From assembly GCA_014885115.2 (NCBI GenBank), contig WKLE02005371.1:1-39102 (forward strand): DNA of 39,102 bases, given 5' to 3'. This stretch comes from Asterionellopsis glacialis (taxonomy: Eukaryota; Bacillariophyta; Plagiogrammaphyceae; Rhaphoneidales; Asterionellopsidaceae). A program made the translations under genes and the position numbers. Position 1 is the stretch's first letter. Every line of letters begins with the position of its first letter. Positions 32,901-39,102 of this stretch are shown here, piece after piece. Below the pieces are notes generated by a model. It was not told the origin of the DNA, searched no databases, and worked only from the letters and a program-made list of their open reading frames with translations.

Positions 32901-35900
32901 CCAAACTATCAGGACCGAGTAATCTCTTTCTAATCTCCACCACTTGCTTCAGATTTTCAATCGATTCTTCATTTCGTTCATTCTTTGCGAGGCATTTGCC
33001 AAGCATGAAAAAGGTGTCAGCTGTTTCAGTACATTCCAAACCCATCTTTGACCTTCGTATTTTGAAAGCTTCCTGGAAGAGTTCTAACGCCTTTTCATAC
33101 TCCTCACGCTCGTACATCGCAGTCGCACAAGCGTGCAAGATGTAAGCCAGCTGCGGATCATTTGAGCTAGAAATATTTCTGAGTACTTCCAGCGCTTCCT
33201 CATAGCATTCAATTGAAGCACAAAGATCCCCCTTTTTACCAAGGACACGCCCAAGCACCTGAAGGGTTGCTGATACTTCCTTGTTGTTACCTTTCATTTT
33301 GAAAATACGAAGAGCTTCACGCAGACAGTCACTTGCCAACCCAAACGAGTCTTGCTTTTCGTGAAGGATTGCCAAGCTTACAAGTACTCTGGCAACTCGT
33401 TCATCTGTGACACCGTAATACTCTTTCCTTACAGACAAACACTTCACATAGTATTCAATAGCCCTATCGAAGTCATCTATTCGGGCAAAAATAGTACCGA
33501 TTGCATAAAGAGATTCTGAAGCTTTTTCTTCGCCACCAGGAACCTGCTCGACTAACTCTATATGGCCCAAGTAGGAGTCAATAGCCGAGTCGTGAGCTCC
33601 TGTATGAGTATAACTTTTTGCAACGTTTGAAAGTAGAGAGGCCATCATTTCGATGTCAACAAAACCGTCCTCTTCCTCTTTCAAAAATTCTAATGCTTCA
33701 ACAAAATACGGAATGGCCTTTTCGTGATTACCTATTTTGGCATGTACCACGCCAAGCTTCGATAATACTATGGGTATACGATCAAAATTCTCATCCAAAA
33801 GCTTCCAAATCCTTAAAGCTTCACAATAATAATGCACAGATGTTTCGTGAGTACCATTAGCTTCGTAAGCTTCACCCGTGTCGAATGATATATTTGCTGC
33901 ATCTAAACGCTCGCCAATGCCATTTTCCTTCTTGACACGGAGTGATTCTTTGAGACAGACAATTGCTTTGTCAAAAGAGTTCGCGCTACAATAGGCTTTT
34001 GATAGGCTATGTAGTGTTTCCGCAACAATATCGCTGTTGTCGCCATGTATGCTCTTTCGAATATTCAGCGCCTGCTGGAAGCAATCGATTGACTCGTCGG
34101 GTTTCGAGTTTTCCATCAAATTCAAACCCATACTACAGAGCGTTGTAGCAACATCTTCATCGCTGCGCCCAAGTATCACCTGGCGAACTCGGAGAGACTC
34201 CTTGTAGCATTTCATGGCAGCATCGCTGGATCCTTGCTTATCGAGAACACAACCAAGTTTAAAAACCGCGCTTGCGGAGTTGAGGTGGTCTTGTCCGACA
34301 CAAGCCTCGTAAAGTTGATACGCCTCAGATAGGTGGTCCTTTGCATTCTCATAGTCACCCTCCGAATCATATAGTGACCCTAATTTTTCCATTGTCACGC
34401 ACAAAGTGATGTCCTTTTCAATAGCACGGTCTTTCATGACCGACACTGCACGATCAAAGAATTCAATAGCCTCGGTTATCTGTCGTTCTTGTTCGTAAAT
34501 GCTACCGATGCGACAGAGAATCTTTGCTGAACTTTCATCATTTTCGCCCAATCTTAAAGAAATTAGTCGCACTGCCTCGATATAACACTTTTTGGCCAAT
34601 GCAAAATCCTTCAGCTTCTCATGAGTGCCTCCCATGTACTCAAAGGTTTTGATTACGACTGCGTAGTCAATCTCGGCTCTGTTTGTTTTGTAGATATGCA
34701 ACGCACTTCGATAAAAACTCAAGGCCTGATCGTGGTTACCAATTTCTTCTTCTTCACGACCCATCCAGTGTAGCGCGTGGGCACAGTTTGAATTGTTTTC
34801 TCCGAATACCTCAGAGAGAACTTTTAGTGATTCTCTAAAGGAGAGCAACGCAAGGTTGGGAACTTTCAATCTATGGATTGCGACACCAAGGCAGTAGAGC
34901 GCAATCGCTTTAGATACTGGGTCAGCTTTGTCTTTCAGGCGTTTCAAACGATGCAGTACGCTCTCAAAATGTGCTTTCGCCTTTTGATCCTCATTTCTGA
35001 AAATATGGACAATTCCTTTTTTCTGTAACAGACTGCAAAGTTCTTCTTCGTCCTTTTTTCCGGACTCAGCGAGCGCTTTCTGTACTCTGAGAGCCCCTTG
35101 GTAACTCCCTACAGTATTGTCCCAATCGTGAAGTTCCCAGTACAAATCACCCATACGGTGATAAATTCTTCCAAGAGATTTATCATCTGGACCTTTTAAA
35201 AGCTTTGTCAGGGGTAGGGCTTCCTCATAACATTCTACAAGCTTACCATATCGGTCAGTGATTATATCGGCGTCAACCTCAGCATTATAAATCAGGGACT
35301 GCAACCAAAATAATCTCTCATCTCCATTACCCGACTCGTCAACTTTAAGTAATTTTTCACGTATTTCAATAGATTGAGTGTAGATTTCGAGGGCCAAGTC
35401 GTGTTCTTCAGTTACGGCATAAATATTTGCCATGAATTGCAAGGTATCAGCAACTTGCAGATTCTCAAGACCAAAGCGAAGTTTGCGAATGCGCAATGCT
35501 TCTGTATAACAACCCAGTGACAGATTGTACTTTCCCATTTCATCTAGAACAACAGCCATATTTTGAAGTGTATTAGCGACATCTTCATGGTCATCCCCAA
35601 GAGTTGACTTCTTGATTTGGAGAGCTGTTTTAAAATGCCCCAAAGCTTCATCATACTCTTCCCATTCTCTCATGACATTTCCTATCCATTGTTGTGTATC
35701 AGCACAAGTTTCATGATTATCACCGTGATGGAGTTTTCGAATACGTAGAGCTTCTTCAAGGCATTCAACTGCTACGTCGCAGTCGCCATTTTCACATAAA
35801 ATCGCACCCTTGTTGTGTAATGTTTCAGCGACTCGTAAGTCGTCAAAACCAAGGAGATCCTCTCTCATACCAAGAGCATCATTGTAGAAATCCAACGCCT

Positions 35901-38406
35901 TTACATATTCGCCAATGTTATCAAGCGCAAATCCAATACAGTGCATGGTATCAGAAAGAGTCACAGATATGTCTCCAGGTCGATCTAGTGCAGCCTTCTT
36001 CAGACGGAGAGCTTCAGTATAAAACTCCATTTCATCGTCGACATGACCTTGAGCCCCAAGGGATACGGCCATGAGATGAATGGCTTTTCCTGATTCCAAC
36101 TGTACTGCTTTCAATTGTCGTTGGTGGGCTTTGTTAATAGACGATGTTTCTCGTTTTGATCCGATATCCTCTGTTTCCTCAACACGACGACAAACGGCTT
36201 TTTCGAGCTGGACGTACGCATCTATCATAGCATTACTGGGGTCAATAGCACTTTCATCTTCACTATCTTGGTCATAGAACCGAAAGATAAGTTCTTCCAC
36301 ATCGGTCACATGGGTTGTCGTCCCCTCTAATATTCCCAACGATCGCAATCGTCTTTGGACGAACTTCTTATCAGCAAGCAGTGATGCTGCAGCTCCCAAT
36401 CGACCAGCCCGCACCATATTCCAGGGTAGCATTTGCAGAGCATAGGTAGCATCAGTCTCACTAGAAGGATCTTTTGAGCACGAGGAAGAAATTGCTTTGT
36501 TCCACTGCTCGTCGAGGCTTTCGATAAGGGCTTTGAATCCATTTTGCGCATCATCAGTTGCAAGGTATTCGCCATATTCCTGATGTATATCTTGGTTCAC
36601 AGATACAACTTCCTTTGTCTCTCCTGTCGACTTTCGTCCCGATGTTGAACTCGAGCCGCCTGTAAATATGTCATTCATTGTTAGAATAGATTCGTTTCTT
36701 TCATCATTGTTTTGCACACCAAGAATATCCGACTGTGCAACACTCCCAGACAATTTTCTCACATCAAGTACGCCTAGAAGAAGCAACGAGTCGCGTATTG
36801 CTGATAATGCTGGTGCAATTTTTTCCTTGGTCAACACAAGGCCTCTTTTCTTACTGATACGACAACGGATAACCTCGGACCAAAGTGCATCAACAATGTG
36901 TATTGGGACATACGGACGGGGAAAACATTCATCAGATTGGTTTTCCACCTCCTCGTCTACTTCATCCTCTTCTATCACGGAGGCTGTATCTGAAACAGTA
37001 TCAACTTCACTGTTTACTTCCGATGGCTGTTGATTGCGACCCCTAAGCACTCCCCAACGCTTCGGTTTGTCCACTGTAGTCTCCATATTGAAATTAAGCT
37101 GTTCTCGTTTTCGGGCTCTAGCTGCCGCCCTTTTTATTCTTTCGTCAATATTATGATTATACTCCTTTGCAAATTGTGTCTTGAGCGGTGGAGAAAAGCA
37201 AGCCACAAAAGCCACAAAGCATAACTTGACATCCTCCGCTGTTAGTGCTATAGGTGAGCCTCCCTCTACTCGAGGTGACAAGGCTGCAAAGTCTCTGTCA
37301 AGAATATCAAACAAAGCCTGACTTTCATGTGTTCTTTCACGAGGAACCACTACTGCACGGTTTTTCTTTAGCTGAGCTAAATTAGCTGAATTGTCTTTTT
37401 CATTATTTGCAGATTGGTTAACTCCAGCCTTTGCGCCATCTTTATTCCATGCTTGGAATGATTCGACAAGAGTGTCATCTTGGTCGTCATTTCCAACATT
37501 GTAAACAGATAGAGCATCAGCAACGCTAGATTCGTCAGCAAAAAATTCTCCTGCATCTGGGAAGACCCCTCCCTCCAAACTCATTGTAATAACTTCACCA
37601 TCTTCATCAATTCCAGCTTCGAGAGACAATTTATTTTCATCCGCTGTTGTGTCATTCGTTGCAATGTCTCCTTCGTGAACCTCCGGGGCTCCTGTTTGCT
37701 GGTTTTGATCGTTGTGTTCTTGAAAGTCTTTTATATTACCGTTTTGACTGCCATTCCCATCATCAATTGTGCCTTGCAAAGATTTCTTTGTACCTTCGTC
37801 CGGTAGTTGATCATTACTGCCACCGTCATCCTTATTATCGTGGTCGTGGTCTTGGTCACATGTTCCTTCAATTGTCGCATTGGTTAAAGAATCGGGAGAA
37901 GGACTAACTAAATTTATATTTTCGGTTGTGGCCATTTCATTCTTTTCAACTTTGGTATCTATTTGAATATTTTCCATGTCCGTTTTATCTTGTACCGACT
38001 GTTGATCAGTAGTCGCCATCTCCCCATTTTCGTTGCAAGGATTTTTGCCTAGCTGTACTTTCTCAGGATTCACTGGTTCCCCCGAGGCATCCTCATCACA
38101 ATCTTCATAATTATTTGGTTCTATTTCACCAGAGTCTCGACTTTCTGTCTCATTTTTCTCTTGGGATGTTTTATCATTTTTTTCAACGGCGTCACTAGTA
38201 TTGGCAACAAGTGTAGATTTCTCCTCTTCCATGGAAGTTTCTTCTCCATGGCTTCCATTGTCGTCCTCAGTGCTTGATGATTCTTCCTCTTGACTACATT
38301 CTTCTTCGAGCTCTTCCCCCTCTTCCTCTTCGGATTTTTCTTCTTCGTGTTCGTCTTTTGTTATCTCATCCTTGTTACTTGAGGCATATTTCTTCCACAC
38401 CCACAT
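29949..38406 (-). CDS. Giant tetratricopeptide-repeat protein (2,783 residues)
   Basis: Two exons, 38406-32691 and 32584-29949. The join is set by repeat periodicity: donor AAAAG/GTATGT and acceptor ATTGCAG/CTCT give DNALDSTVKALRIRKLKLG, in exact register with neighbouring units. The second exon has no ATG of its own. Order: residues 1 to about 340 are very acidic and low in complexity (Glu, Asp, Asn, Ser); about 340-765 is a charged helical region with the segment LPWNMVRAGRLGAAASLL (about 660-677) followed by DKKFVQRRL; about 770-2775 is an unbroken array of 42-residue TPRs of kinesin-light-chain type (pattern like ALRIRKxKLGxDHxxVAxTLxNxG), roughly 47 by length. No P-loop, kinase or membrane segment was found. 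It is probably a protein-interaction scaffold; the partner is unknown. The start is the first ATG (MWVWKKYASS), about 170 bp from telomere-type repeats. Confidence 0.85.
30036..32033 (-). repeat. Internal ten-TPR superrepeat inside the giant gene
   Basis: Protein segments at about 2090-2336 (32033-31293) and 2509-2755 (30776-30036) align without gaps for most of their length at an offset of 419 residues, ten TPR units. Paired strings include VALAMNNLGINYARR with VALALNNMGINHARR, NVANILDEWGK with NIANILDEWGK and EVANCFQYIGTIH with EVANCLQHIGCIH. The DNA has diverged substantially, so the duplication is not recent. Confidence 0.75.
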
Positions 38407-38576
38407 CGTGGTCCCTACCAATCTCTAGTCCTAGTCCCTCGATTGTGACCGGTCAACGGTTATTTTCAAGTCGAGAGACGGTCCAGTGAGAGCAGAAAAG
38501 AGGGCCCAAGATCGTGCAGTTTCAAAGTTGTGTGTGTGTCTTTCGAACGGTCCCTTTTGTACGAACAATGTCATAT

Positions 38577-38639
38577 CAACCCTAACCCTAACCCTATACA
38601 ATATACCTGGTACCAATACCTGGTTGGGGTTAGGGTTAG
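38577..38639. repeat. Head-to-head telomeric repeat junction
   Basis: CAACCCTAACCCTAACCC (38577-38594) is in C-rich orientation. After a spacer carrying TACCTGGTACC and a second ATACCTGG, GGGGTTAGGGTTAG (38626-38639) is in the opposite, G-rich orientation. About 13-14 bp of the two arms are complementary, so the region can fold back on itself. Confidence 0.85.
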
Positions 38640-39102
38640 TCTAGGGTTAGGGTTAGCGACAGTCTAGGGTTAGGGTTAGTCTAGGGTTAGGGTTAGGAAC
38701 AGTCTAGGGTTAGGGTTATCGATAGTCTAGGGTTAGGGTTAGGAACAGTCTAGGGTTAGGGACATTCTAGGGTTAGGGTTACCGATAGTCTAGGGTTAGG
38801 GTTAGGGACATTCTAGGGTTAGGGTTATCGATAGTCTAGGGTTAGGGTTAGGGACAGTCTAGGGTTAGGGACAGTCTAGGGTTAGGGTTATCGATAGTCT
38901 AGGGTTAGGGTTAGTCTAGGGTTAGGGTTAGGAACAGTCTAGGGTTAGGGACAGTCTAGGGTTAGGCTTTTCGATAGTCTAGGTTTAGGGTTAGGGTTAG
39001 TCTAGGGTTAGGGTTAGGAACAGTCTAGGGTTAGGGTTAGGGTTAGGGTTAGGAACAGTCTAGGGTTAGGGTTAGGGTTAGTCTAGGGTTAGGGTTAGTC
39101 TA
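38640..39102 (+). repeat. Degenerate TTAGGG subtelomeric array
   Basis: Twenty-one consecutive units, each starting TCTAGG, fill 38640-39098, and a further TCTA ends the window. Unit lengths are 17 (six units), 23 (fourteen) and 35 (one). Bodies are TAGGG repeats; ends vary among TTAG, GGAACAG, GGGACAG or GGGACAT, and TCGATAG or CCGATAG. The G-rich strand runs 5' to 3' rightward, as expected if the chromosome end is to the right. Pure TTAGGG is limited to short runs, the longest near 39024-39051, so this is subtelomeric or degenerate proximal telomere rather than the terminal array itself. Confidence 0.92.

Overview
The window looks like the end of a nuclear chromosome arm from a diatom or a close stramenopile relative. 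The basis is an aureochrome (a bZIP transcription factor fused to a LOV blue-light domain, an architecture known only from stramenopiles), short GT-AG introns of 69-107 nt in six genes, compact spacing with genes on both strands, and a TTAGGG-type array at the right edge with its G-rich strand running outward. I cannot name the species.

Layout. Bases 1-5260 are AT-rich, with no gene I can support, and hold a few short repeats. From 5261 to 38406 the window is gene-dense with ten protein genes: glucosidase II alpha (GH31, minus), MED6 (plus), aureochrome (minus), a kelch-BTB protein (plus), a mitochondrial EF-G of the GFM2/ribosome-releasing type (minus), an endonuclease/exonuclease/phosphatase-fold protein (minus), a FOXRED1-like FAD oxidoreductase (plus), nucleolar GTPase NOG1 (minus), a divergent Rab-like GTPase (minus), a sulfotransferase (plus), and then an eleventh, very large TPR-repeat protein gene (minus). 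Its ATG lies about 170 bp from the first telomere-type repeats. Bases 38577-39102 are an inverted telomeric junction followed by a 21-unit degenerate TTAGGG array that runs off the window.

Gene models. I rebuilt introns by hand where protein homology or repeat periodicity fixed the join: glucosidase II (intron 5952-6052), MED6 (9557-9644), aureochrome (11531-11630, giving a 10-nt first coding exon), kelch-BTB (13766-13865 and 15029-15126), EEP protein (20219-20287), NOG1 (25699-25805) and the TPR giant (32585-32690). The join in the TPR gene merges two long reading frames into one predicted protein of 2,783 residues.

Function. The genes do not form a pathway. They are mostly housekeeping (ER glycoprotein folding, Mediator, mitochondrial translation and complex I assembly, 60S ribosome biogenesis) plus a blue-light regulator. 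The unusual content is toward the chromosome end: the atypical Rab (Arg in place of the catalytic Gln, two large inserts, no prenylation motif), the subtelomeric TPR giant with a helical motif resembling STAND proteins, and the patterned telomere-like array. A GGTACC/TACCAGGTAC palindrome family recurs in all four divergent promoter regions and was not seen in the four convergent gaps.
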